Positions 1 through 4,887 of a stretch of DNA of 11,391 bases are shown in pieces. The notes below the pieces were generated by a model, which was given only the letters and a program-made list of their open reading frames with translations, did no database searches and was not told the origin of the DNA. Position 1 is the first letter of the stretch, and every line of letters starts with the position of its first letter. The stretch comes from UBA2773 sp964458715 (GTDB taxonomy: Bacteria; Patescibacteriota; Minisyncoccia; Moranbacterales; DUUL01). A program made the translations under genes and the position numbers. The DNA is taken from positions 1-11,391 of the forward strand of contig CAYWJP010000024.1 in NCBI GenBank assembly GCA_964458715.1. Direction: 5' to 3'.

Positions 1-130
1 AAAACTTAGTTGCATTTTTTAAATTTTGTCTAAAATGTGAGTGAACTTATTCAACAGAATATGAAATTAATTTTCAACCCGCCTGCCAACCAACAAGCTC
101 ATAATTTTTCCGCCTCAACAAGTCCACCCC

Positions 131-158
131 GACAAGTGACACAAGACAAGTGACACAA
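131..158. repeat. 14-bp perfect tandem duplication
   Basis: The unit GACAAGTGACACAA occurs twice head to tail. The surrounding text (AAGTCC.CC.CGACAA followed by CAAAACAGACAA) recurs in diverged form at about 6515-6548, where only one unit is present, so the duplication is a local expansion of a dispersed repeat. Confidence 0.85.
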
Positions 159-213
159 AACAGACAATCAATTTTCAATTCTCTAATTTACAATAAGCAA
201 TCTGTTCTTAGTT

Positions 214-254
214 ATCGGTAATCAGTAATCAGCAATCGGCAATCGGCAATCAAC
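214..254. repeat. heptanucleotide tandem repeat
   Basis: Five consecutive 7-nt units (ATCGGTA, ATCAGTA, ATCAGCA, ATCGGCA, ATCGGCA) and a partial sixth. This is a simple slippage-type repeat in non-coding DNA. A similar but weaker pattern (TAATTGC TAATTAC TCATTAC) lies near 10434. No gene is seen between 1 and 357. Confidence 0.8.
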
Positions 255-318
255 TATAAACAACCGAAACTACTACCATGGAAAACTAATAGCAAAAACC
301 TTCTCTCCGGCCCCACCC

Positions 319-337
319 GCGCAAGCTCCGCTCGCGC
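319..337. repeat. small GC-rich hairpin in AT-rich DNA
   Basis: GCGCaAGC and GCTcGCGC pair around a 3-nt loop with one mismatch. It sits in a GC-rich patch (309-342) that stands out from the surrounding AT-rich non-coding DNA. It has no T tract, so it is not called a terminator. Confidence 0.5.
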
Positions 338-357
338 TCCCCTCTCAAAACAAACTT

Positions 358-389
358 AAAACCCCTATCACACATTGTGCAACAGGGGC
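358..389 (-). terminator. Rho-independent terminator after the small secreted protein gene
   Basis: Read on the minus strand, CCCCTGTTGCAC, loop AAT, GTGTGATAGGGG forms a continuous 12-bp stem that includes three G:U pairs, followed directly by TTTT. It begins 18 bases past the TGA at 407-409. The G:U pairs exist only in the minus-strand RNA, which fixes the direction. Confidence 0.8.
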
Positions 390-406
390 CTAAGATAATT
401 TTTTAT

Positions 407-784
407 TCACAACTGAACTCCTGGAACTTCCGACTTTTTTATTTCAAACAATGCCAGATAATTCAATTGATAATCTTCCGACATAAGATCGATTATCAAA
501 AGGTTATCCATAATAGAGGAAAACATTTCGACGAAAGCTCCGTCATTAAGAGTCCCCTTTATCCATAATCCTGTGATATTTTTCAAAAAAGCAATCTCTT
601 TCAACCGATCCTGCTCTAAGCGATTAATAATCGAAACCGAATCAGTCCCCATTTCCTGAATATTTCCAAGAGAAAGTGGATCCATTTTTTCAACCAGTTC
701 TTCACTATTAACGGCTTTCGCAATTACTACCAATAAGAATAAAGCAATCACCGTCAACAAAATTCTTGCCAATACTTTCTTCAT
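407..784 (-). CDS. small secreted protein of unknown function (125 aa)
   Basis: I do not recognise a family. Residues 1-24 look like a classical signal peptide: lysines at 2-3, a long hydrophobic core (residues 8-22) and an A-K-A motif at 22-24 that suits signal peptidase I, leaving a mature acidic protein of about 101 residues. If cleavage fails, it would be a single-span membrane protein facing outward. The mature part has no cysteines and reads as mixed helix, with no repeats or metal motifs. The start is set by GGGAGGA at 790-796, five bases upstream of the ATG. The gene has its own promoter (845-873) and terminator (358-389), so it is a single-gene unit. The coding call is secure from ribosome site, signal peptide and flanking signals; the function is unknown. 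Confidence 0.85.
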   Translation of the reverse strand: MKKVLARILLTVIALFLLVVIAKAVNSEELVEKMDPLSLGNIQEMGTDSVSIINRLEQDRLKEIAFLKNITGLWIKGTLNDGAFVEMFSSIMDNLLIIDLMSEDYQLNYLALFEIKKSEVPGVQL

Positions 785-844
785 CTAAGTCCTCCCAAAC
801 TAAAAGATTTATGCCAAAGAACTTCCTCAACTAACTTGTCCCTT

Positions 845-873
845 AATATAAACCATTTTCCCCCATTTGTCGA
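845..873 (-). promoter_or_regulatory. sigma70-type promoter of the small secreted protein gene
   Basis: On the minus strand TCGACA (868-873) is followed after exactly 17 bases by TATATT (845-850). Both boxes match the consensus at five of six positions. Transcription would start near 838, leaving a leader of about 53 bases before the ATG at 784. Confidence 0.7.
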
Positions 874-885
874 TACCAATTTATA

Positions 886-921
886 CAAAAAGTCCCAATC
901 ACATAATATGCGACCAGGACT
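886..921 (-). terminator. Rho-independent terminator after the zinc-ribbon gene
   Basis: On the minus strand AGTCC, a TG/TG internal loop, GTCGCAT, loop ATT, ATGTGAT and GGACT form a two-part 12-bp stem followed by TTTT. Two G:U pairs form only in the minus-strand RNA. The inner stem closely resembles that of the terminator at 358-389. It begins 19 bases past the stop codon at 940-942. Confidence 0.8.
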
Positions 922-939
922 CTTCTTCTGCTTCAAAAT

Positions 940-1263
940 TTAAACCGAAAAGTACCTTTTTCTCCGAGGTACTGGGTCAGCACCTTCCACTTGGAACGTC
1001 TTAGTTCTAGGCTGAAGATAAACTACCCCGCTCATGGGTAATTCTCCCACGTGTACCGGGAAAACACCCTTTTGACATTCCGGACATTGAAGTTTAATGA
1101 AAATTTCGTTGTCGTCCTTTCTTCCATTTAAAACTGCTACCAATTCCGCCAAATTAGAAACGAACTGATTTCCGCAAACAGAACACTGCAAATCTTCATT
1201 TTTCAACCAAATTTTTTGTCCTGCATCCAAAACTGCGCTATCACTAGTACTCTTGTTCTTCAT
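940..1263 (-). CDS. small zinc-ribbon protein (107 aa)
   Basis: Two CxxC pairs, C27/C30 (CSVC) and C60/C63 (CPEC), about 30 residues apart, form a four-cysteine zinc-binding site of the zinc-ribbon type. The part between them is polar, and the C-terminus ends in a basic cluster (PRRKRYF). There is no signal peptide or membrane span, so it is probably cytoplasmic. Zinc ribbons of this size bind nucleic acid or proteins; nothing here selects between them. An in-frame ATG nine codons upstream (1290) is open, but the strong GGGAGGAA at 1269-1276 lies inside that extension and five bases before the ATG at 1263, so the shorter start is preferred. It has its own promoter (1343-1371) and terminator (886-921), though the gene upstream has no clear terminator and may read through. 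Confidence 0.82.
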   Translation of the reverse strand: MKNKSTSDSAVLDAGQKIWLKNEDLQCSVCGNQFVSNLAELVAVLNGRKDDNEIFIKLQCPECQKGVFPVHVGELPMSGVVYLQPRTKTFQVEGADPVPRRKRYFSV

Positions 1264-1268
1264 AAAAC

Positions 1269-1276
1269 TTCCTCCC
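1269..1276 (-). promoter_or_regulatory. ribosome binding site that decides the zinc-ribbon start
   Basis: GGGAGGAA on the minus strand, five bases before the ATG at 1263. It falls inside the longer open frame from 1290, so that longer start would translate through its own ribosome site. No comparable site precedes 1290. Confidence 0.8.
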
Positions 1277-1342
1277 AAAAGCTTAAACATTAATAAAAAG
1301 AAAAGCGATTGAAAAACAATTTAATCAACCACCTCCACTAAA

Positions 1343-1371
1343 ACCCTAACATAAATCGAGCTATTAGTCAA
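1343..1371 (-). promoter_or_regulatory. promoter of the zinc-ribbon gene
   Basis: On the minus strand TTGACT (1366-1371), 17 bases, then TAGGGT (1343-1348) preceded by TGT, an extended -10 feature that can compensate for the weak -10 hexamer. It lies between the stop codon of the upstream gene (1408) and the zinc-ribbon start. Confidence 0.6.
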
Positions 1372-1407
1372 TCAGACCTACCAATGAAAGTTCAAATATT
1401 TAATTTT

Positions 1408-2196
1408 TTAAAATCTTCGGCATTTCTCACCCTCCAAATATTTTATGGAAATATTATTCCCCGTAAAATCAGCTTTAATAAGACTGGCCAAAAAATCTCC
1501 GCTGACAATTTCTCCGGAATGAATTTCTCCGCCGAACGGAAGCGTTATTTTCCCTCCGAATATTTTTATTATTCTAAATAACTGATCTTTTCTGAAAGCG
1601 CCATCTTTTATCATCTCATAAAAACCACCGACTCTCATCACCTCAATCTTCAAATTCTTGAGACAATATTCCTCAAAAGAGATGGCATACTTCCCAGCTT
1701 TTTTCATAAAAATCTCAGCTTCCGGATCCAAGACAGCCATTTCCTTAGTCAATCCGTCCACAACCGCCACCGCTTGAATAAAATTGAACCAAAGACCACC
1801 ATAACCAAAATGTCTTATGAAACTTTTGGGCATAAAAAGATCCACTCTATGATTAACGGGAATATCAACGCACTTATAAAGATACTCCAACTTAGCAACG
1901 ACGGTAATAAGCTTCCCCCAGGCACTAATTAGCATCAATAAGCGAGTTCCTGCTTCAATTTTATCAAAAAAATTCTTCAACAGCTTATTTTCAAAAAAAA
2001 TCTTTGAAAACTCCACATAACCTACACTTCTAGGATCTTTCATTTCTTCACGATACTCCTTTTTAAACTCTTCCTGATAATCTGGCGGATTATTGAAAAC
2101 CACCGCTGGATTTTTCTGACAAAAATCAAAAATCTTCTGCCCCAATGGCGTCAACTCACTCGGCTCGTATTTTTCCTGTTGTCTTTCCTCAGTCAT
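1408..2196 (-). CDS. uncharacterised 262-aa soluble protein
   Basis: I do not recognise a family. There is no signal peptide and no convincing membrane span, although residues 75-105 are fairly hydrophobic. The N-terminal third is rich in charged, aromatic and helix-forming residues. The last 60 residues change character to glycine-rich strands (GGKITLPFGGEIHSGEIVSG), suggesting a small beta domain at the C-terminus. Only a few isolated cysteines are present and no metal motif. The ATG at 2196 is supported by GGGAGGA at 2204-2210, seven bases upstream, and by a good promoter at 2262-2290. The stop codon is followed by the AT-rich gap holding the next promoter, with no clear terminator. Coding status is firm; function unknown. 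Confidence 0.83.
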   Translation of the reverse strand: MTEERQQEKYEPSELTPLGQKIFDFCQKNPAVVFNNPPDYQEEFKKEYREEMKDPRSVGYVEFSKIFFENKLLKNFFDKIEAGTRLLMLISAWGKLITVVAKLEYLYKCVDIPVNHRVDLFMPKSFIRHFGYGGLWFNFIQAVAVVDGLTKEMAVLDPEAEIFMKKAGKYAISFEEYCLKNLKIEVMRVGGFYEMIKDGAFRKDQLFRIIKIFGGKITLPFGGEIHSGEIVSGDFLASLIKADFTGNNISIKYLEGEKCRRF

Positions 2197-2261
2197 TGTC
2201 CTTTCCTCCCAAAAAGTTTACATCCATTAATCTAAAATTCCTAAATTTTCAAAGAAGTATA

Positions 2262-2290
2262 ATCTTAACAGATTTTAATTATATAATCAA
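2262..2290 (-). promoter_or_regulatory. promoter of the 262-aa unknown gene
   Basis: On the minus strand TTGATT (2285-2290), 17 bases, TAAGAT (2262-2267) with TGT directly before the -10. Architecture is the same as at 1343-1371. It starts 12 bases beyond a perfect terminator, so this is a clean boundary between transcription units. Confidence 0.65.
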
Positions 2291-2301
2291 CTATTTTCCA
2301 C

Positions 2302-2324
2302 AAAAAAAACTGCTCAAAGCAGTT
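2302..2324 (-). terminator. strong Rho-independent terminator closing an orphan unit
   Basis: On the minus strand AACTGCT, loop TTG, AGCAGTT is a perfect 7-bp stem followed by six more T. On the plus strand there is no T tract. The nearest upstream minus-strand gene ends more than 500 bases away (2854), and a strong promoter at 2771-2799 lies between, so it probably ends a transcript from that promoter. Confidence 0.85.
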
Positions 2325-2357
2325 CCTGCAAAATAGAAATTATCAATTTAAGCAAAG

Positions 2358-2416
2358 TTCGAGGAAAAAATGAGCATTCAAGTGAGGTGTATTCAACATA
2401 CAACGAACGTGAACTC
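2358..2416 (-). repeat. dispersed hairpin repeat, partial copy
   Basis: Starts TTCGAGGAAAAAATGAGCATT and shares its order of blocks with the copy at 8910-9015. The central hairpin is TGTAT/ATACA (2388-2392 / 2398-2402), where the 8910 copy has CGTAT/ATACG: both sides changed together. It lacks the right-hand TTGACAAA block. Confidence 0.6.
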
Positions 2417-2452
2417 ACCAAAAACAACAAAATAGTTAAAATCCAAAAATTT

Positions 2453-2585
2453 GAGTACAATTCGACCTGCCTGCCGGTAGGCAGGGGAAAGCCCGACTCG
2501 CCTAGGCGAGAGAAATGTATCCAATAGTACATAGAGTGAATCGCGGAAGGCTTGACAAAAAAGTGCGCCAAACTGTGAAACTCCC
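2453..2585 (-). repeat. dispersed hairpin repeat, copy with palindromic insert
   Basis: Begins TACAATTCGA and ends with GCGGA, TTGACAAA, AGTG and TCCC blocks in the same order as 8910-9015. Its central hairpin is ATGTA/TACAT (2515-2519 / 2528-2532). Between the left block and the hairpin it carries two extra palindromes (2466-2485 and 2497-2510), making it longer than the 8910 copy. Open frames across it (for example 2314-2616 minus) translate the palindromes and are not believed to be genes. Confidence 0.6.
2466..2510. repeat. pair of GC-rich palindromes
   Basis: CCTGCCT/AGGCAGG around GCCGGT (2466-2485), then a perfect 14-bp palindrome CTCGCCTAGGCGAG (2497-2510). The first belongs to the same CCTGCC...GGCAGG family as the island at 10271-10314. 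Confidence 0.75.
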
Positions 2586-2628
2586 AAAAAGTCATCAGAA
2601 ATCCGGGAATTAGCAAGGTTATGAAGAA

Positions 2629-2745
2629 TTATATTCCGGAGAACAAAATTCCTCTCTCTATCTTCAGATTAAGGAGACGAATCCGCCTAAACGAATATAA
2701 AGATTTCACTAAGACCCGAATTTCTAATGGCTTTAAAAGTTTCAT
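2629..2745 (-). CDS. possible 38-aa basic peptide downstream of the orphan promoter
   Basis: First sizeable open frame after the orphan promoter: it opens with MKLLKPLEIRVLVK, is rich in Arg, Lys, Leu and Ile, and ends TAA at 2629-2631. It would be a strongly basic amphipathic peptide. Against it: no real ribosome site (only GGAAAC 9 bases before the ATG), short length, and a competing antisense frame at 2621-2827. It may equally be untranslated RNA. The call is speculative. Confidence 0.2.
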   Translation of the reverse strand: MKLLKPLEIRVLVKSLYSFRRIRLLNLKIERGILFSGI

Positions 2746-2770
2746 GGGGCTGTTTCCATTTAGTCTTACA

Positions 2771-2799
2771 AGTATAGCCCATTCTAACCGAAAAGTCAA
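2771..2799 (-). promoter_or_regulatory. strong orphan promoter
   Basis: On the minus strand TTGACT (2794-2799), exactly 17 bases, TATACT (2771-2776): the best two-box match in the window (five of six in each box). It starts 55 bases past the stop codon of the gene at 2854, and no convincing gene follows it before the terminator at 2302-2324. The expected transcript is about 460 bases, starting near 2764. Confidence 0.72.
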
Positions 2800-2853
2800 C
2801 AGAATTTATCCCAAACTCTTTCCCTAATTCTCTTCCTCAAAAAATTTTCTAAA

Positions 2854-3648
2854 TTAATTAAATTTTAAAGTTTCAATAATTTCGTCCATTCCCGCTGACC
2901 AATCTTGCGCCGCTCCATCTAAATTTCCCGCTACCAAATCCTCATAAAATTCTGCCTGCCCGATAACACTCCATTTTTTCTCCAAACCACAATTCTCCTC
3001 ATCAACCGTAAAATAAGGTTCGAATTTATCCAAAATATCCTTTCTTGGACCATTCAACGTAATCACCACCTGATAACCGTCTTTATAGAAAATTAATTTC
3101 CTTTCAAACACTACATCACAAACTTCAAACCGACCAAAAACCACAAAGTCCTGCCCATTAACCTCACCCAAATTACGAATCACCTTAGAATCAGACAAAG
3201 ACCAATCAACCTCTTCACCATATTCACCTTTTGCCAAACTGGCTTGATTTTTTAAAGCGGTTTCTTTATCATATCCCATCATATCAACCAACCCTGTTAT
3301 TTTATCAACTGTAACTGTCAAAAAAAACTGCTCTCGGTCCAATTGCTCTCCGACCTTCATTAACAAAATTTCCCCCGGATATTGAAAAGAAAATCCAACC
3401 AACTTATCCTCATAAATCTCTGACCCCACACCCTTTCCCTGATCTTCAGGATTCATTTCTTCTAAAAATTCATCGGCACTTCCGACTTCCTCAACCTCTT
3501 TATTAACTTCGATTAATTTAGGTTCATTGGCTTTCTCGCTCCGCTTGTTCAACCAAAAAAATATCCCGCTCCCAATAATAACGATCACTAATAAAATCGC
3601 TACCACAATATTCACCACTCCCCGTTCATCACTTTTTATATTATTCAT
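2854..3648 (-). CDS. membrane-anchored extracytoplasmic protein of unknown function (264 aa)
   Basis: A short charged N-terminus (residues 1-10) precedes one very hydrophobic span (about 11-33, VVNIVVAILLVIVIIGSGIF) and a basic stop-transfer KR, so the remaining 230 residues most likely face outside. An acidic linker (about 40-78) leads to a soluble domain of about 185 residues with alternating strands and charged loops, and two well-separated cysteines (near 178 and 219) that could form a disulfide. No catalytic motif or lipobox is seen. The N-terminus resembles a pilin-like or sortase-less anchor only in general shape. There is no Shine-Dalgarno before the ATG; an extended -10 promoter at 3680-3688 gives a leader of about 25-30 bases. 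Family unknown. Confidence 0.82.
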   Translation of the reverse strand: MNNIKSDERGVVNIVVAILLVIVIIGSGIFFWLNKRSEKANEPKLIEVNKEVEEVGSADEFLEEMNPEDQGKGVGSEIYEDKLVGFSFQYPGEILLMKVGEQLDREQFFLTVTVDKITGLVDMMGYDKETALKNQASLAKGEYGEEVDWSLSDSKVIRNLGEVNGQDFVVFGRFEVCDVVFERKLIFYKDGYQVVITLNGPRKDILDKFEPYFTVDEENCGLEKKWSVIGQAEFYEDLVAGNLDGAAQDWSAGMDEIIETLKFN

Positions 3649-3679
3649 ATCATTAGAATAAAAGTTTAACCGTACCTCT

Positions 3680-3688
3680 ATTATAGCA
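3680..3688 (-). promoter_or_regulatory. extended -10 promoter of the 264-aa anchored protein gene
   Basis: On the minus strand TGC followed by a perfect TATAAT (3680-3685). The -35 region at 17-bp spacing (TATTCT) is poor, as is usual for extended -10 promoters. Transcription would start near 3673, leaving a short leader without a ribosome site. Confidence 0.6.
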
Positions 3689-3728
3689 TAAACAAGATAT
3701 TTAGAATATCTTTTAGCTTAACTTCGCT

Positions 3729-3864
3729 TGTCATCCCCGCCCTTCTCTTGTCATTCCCGCTCTTTTCTTGTCATTCCCGTGCAGACGGGAATCCAGCCCA
3801 TCTCACTTTATATTTTGTCATCCCCGCTCTTTTCTTGTCATTCCCGCGTAGGCGGGAATCCAGC
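3729..3864 (+). repeat. REP-like array, left of the gap
   Basis: Three half units (TGTCAT[T/C]CCCGC plus a pyrimidine tail) and two full palindromic units. The full unit at 3836-3864 is ATTCCCGC-GTAG-GCGGGAAT followed by CCAGC. The unit at 3769-3797 reads ATTCCCGT-GCAG-ACGGGAAT: the last stem pair changed from C-G to T-A on both arms. The 20-bp core fits the spacing of Neisseria dRS3 (ATTCCC, 8 bases, GGGAAT). Confidence 0.85.
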
Positions 3865-3874
3865 CCAAAAACCG

Positions 3875-3904
3875 CCCAATAGCCCAAAATCGGCACAGTT
3901 TTAC
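3875..3904 (+). repeat. 30-bp segment shared with 6309-6338
   Basis: CCCAATAGCCCAAAA, T or C, CGGCACAGTTTTAC occurs at both places, 29 of 30 identical. At the second site it continues into CTAATTCACCTCCCACC and then a REP unit; here it runs straight into the N gap. Confidence 0.85.
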
Positions 3905-4004
3905 NNNNNNNNNNNNNNNNNNNNNNNNNNNNNNNNNNNNNNNNNNNNNNNNNNNNNNNNNNNNNNNNNNNNNNNNNNNNNNNNNNNNNNNNNNNNNNNN
4001 NNNN
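3905..4004. other. assembly gap (100 N)
   Basis: Exactly 100 undetermined bases, the usual placeholder for a scaffold join of unknown length. REP units flank it on both sides, which explains the break. Frames spanning it are not meaningful. Confidence 0.98.
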
Positions 4005-4026
4005 TTTGTTATTTCCACTTCCCACT

Positions 4027-4138
4027 TGTCATTCCCGCTCCCCACCTTGTCACCCCCGCTTCCAACTCTGTCATTCCCGCCCTTCCCCTGTCATTCCCGC
4101 TCTTTTCTTGTCATTCCCGCGTAGGCGGGAATCCAGCT
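4027..4138 (+). repeat. REP-like array, right of the gap
   Basis: Four half units (TGTCATTCCCGC or TGTCACCCCCGC followed by about 8 pyrimidine-rich bases) and then one full palindromic unit at 4109-4137 ending CCAGCT. Orientation is the same as all other arrays here: half units left, full unit right. Confidence 0.85.
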
Positions 4139-4184
4139 TATAAATTTTTTATTTATATTTTATTTAAAAAAATTACCTGATTAA

Positions 4185-4292
4185 TTACATAATCTTATTT
4201 TTTATTTTTAAATCTCTATTTTTTTCAAGATTATTTATTCTACTATTTTGCTCAACTACTTTTTCTTTTAATTGAAAATTTATCCCACCTAA
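4185..4292 (-). pseudogene. frameshifted coiled-coil tail of the two-span membrane protein
   Basis: Immediately past the stop of the gene at 4289-4885, a neighbouring frame reads LGGINFQLKEKVVEQNSR and then INNLEKNRDLKIKNKIM before a TAA at 4185-4187. It is charged, amphipathic and protein-like, with Leu/Val/Ile spaced as in a coiled coil, quite unlike translated AT-rich junk. Adding one T to the GATTAG at the stop would join it to the gene as SED-LGG. It is open only as far as 4292 on its own, with no start codon, so it is best read as the displaced C-terminus of that gene, by mutation or by base-calling or assembly error. Confidence 0.5.
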
Positions 4293-4885
4293 TCTTCAGA
4301 AATAGCTCTCAATTTATCTACGGCCGGAGTATTATATATTAAATCAATTTTTTCAGAAACTTCTTTCAGTATTTTATTTGCATTGGAAATAAATTGAGGA
4401 GTCACTTTATTCTCTCTTGTTTCGTTCTTTTCTTCTCGAATTGGCACAAGAATGTTATTCTTTTTATCAGAAATTTTTCCAATAACTACGTCTAAATATG
4501 CAGAATTAGAATAAAATTGACTAATTATATCAATCTCTGTTTCTTTTAAATCTTTAACAAATAAATGTATATTGCTATACCAGCTATTCGTCGGTAATAA
4601 TTTATCTGCCAAATAATATGTGTAATCATTTTTTCTTGCTATCTTTATCTGAATTTCGGCCTGTCTTATCTCTTGTAATATCAATTCTGCAACATTTTTC
4701 TTATAATCTTTCTGTTGTTTTCTGTATAAATAAATCACAAAAGAACCAACGCCCAAAGTAACTAACGATGAGAAAAACGGTGAGTTTAAAAATTTAATTA
4801 TATTATAATTATAAACAACCACACTAAAAACAACACCTACCAAAAAAGAGCCTACAATTAAAAAAATGTCTTTATTCTTTTTCAT
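4289..4885 (-). CDS. two-span membrane protein partnered with an SDH-family protease (198 aa)
   Basis: Two hydrophobic spans lie at the N-terminus (about 7-27 and 38-54) with a short connecting loop, followed by the basic YRKQQKDYKK and a soluble helical domain of about 140 residues that should lie in the cytoplasm. No enzyme motif is visible and I do not recognise the family. The start is taken at the ATG at 4885, two bases after the TAG of the protease gene, giving translational coupling; a longer frame from 4918 overlaps the protease by 30 bases and is less likely. The GGGGTGGAA in the end of the protease gene may serve as ribosome site. The pairing suggests the protein anchors or regulates the protease. 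The C-terminus looks truncated by a frameshift (see 4185-4292), which would extend it by 35 residues. Confidence 0.8.
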   Translation of the reverse strand: MKKNKDIFLIVGSFLVGVVFSVVVYNYNIIKFLNSPFFSSLVTLGVGSFVIYLYRKQQKDYKKNVAELILQEIRQAEIQIKIARKNDYTYYLADKLLPTNSWYSNIHLFVKDLKETEIDIISQFYSNSAYLDVVIGKISDKKNNILVPIREEKNETRENKVTPQFISNANKILKEVSEKIDLIYNTPAVDKLRAISED

Positions 4886-4887
4886 TA

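Noticed and set aside
2314..2616. Open frame of 100 aa on the minus strand
   Set aside because: It starts with TTG, has no ribosome site, and translates the CCTGCC/GGCAGG palindrome and dispersed repeat; its stop lies in the terminator.
2621..2827. Open frame of 68 aa on the plus strand
   Set aside because: Antisense to a strong promoter and an orphan transcript, with no promoter and no protein-like features.
3729..4138. CRISPR-like spacing of repeats
   Set aside because: The units are spaced only about 20 bases apart, spacers are short pyrimidine tails rather than unique sequence, and no cas gene is present. It is a REP-type array.
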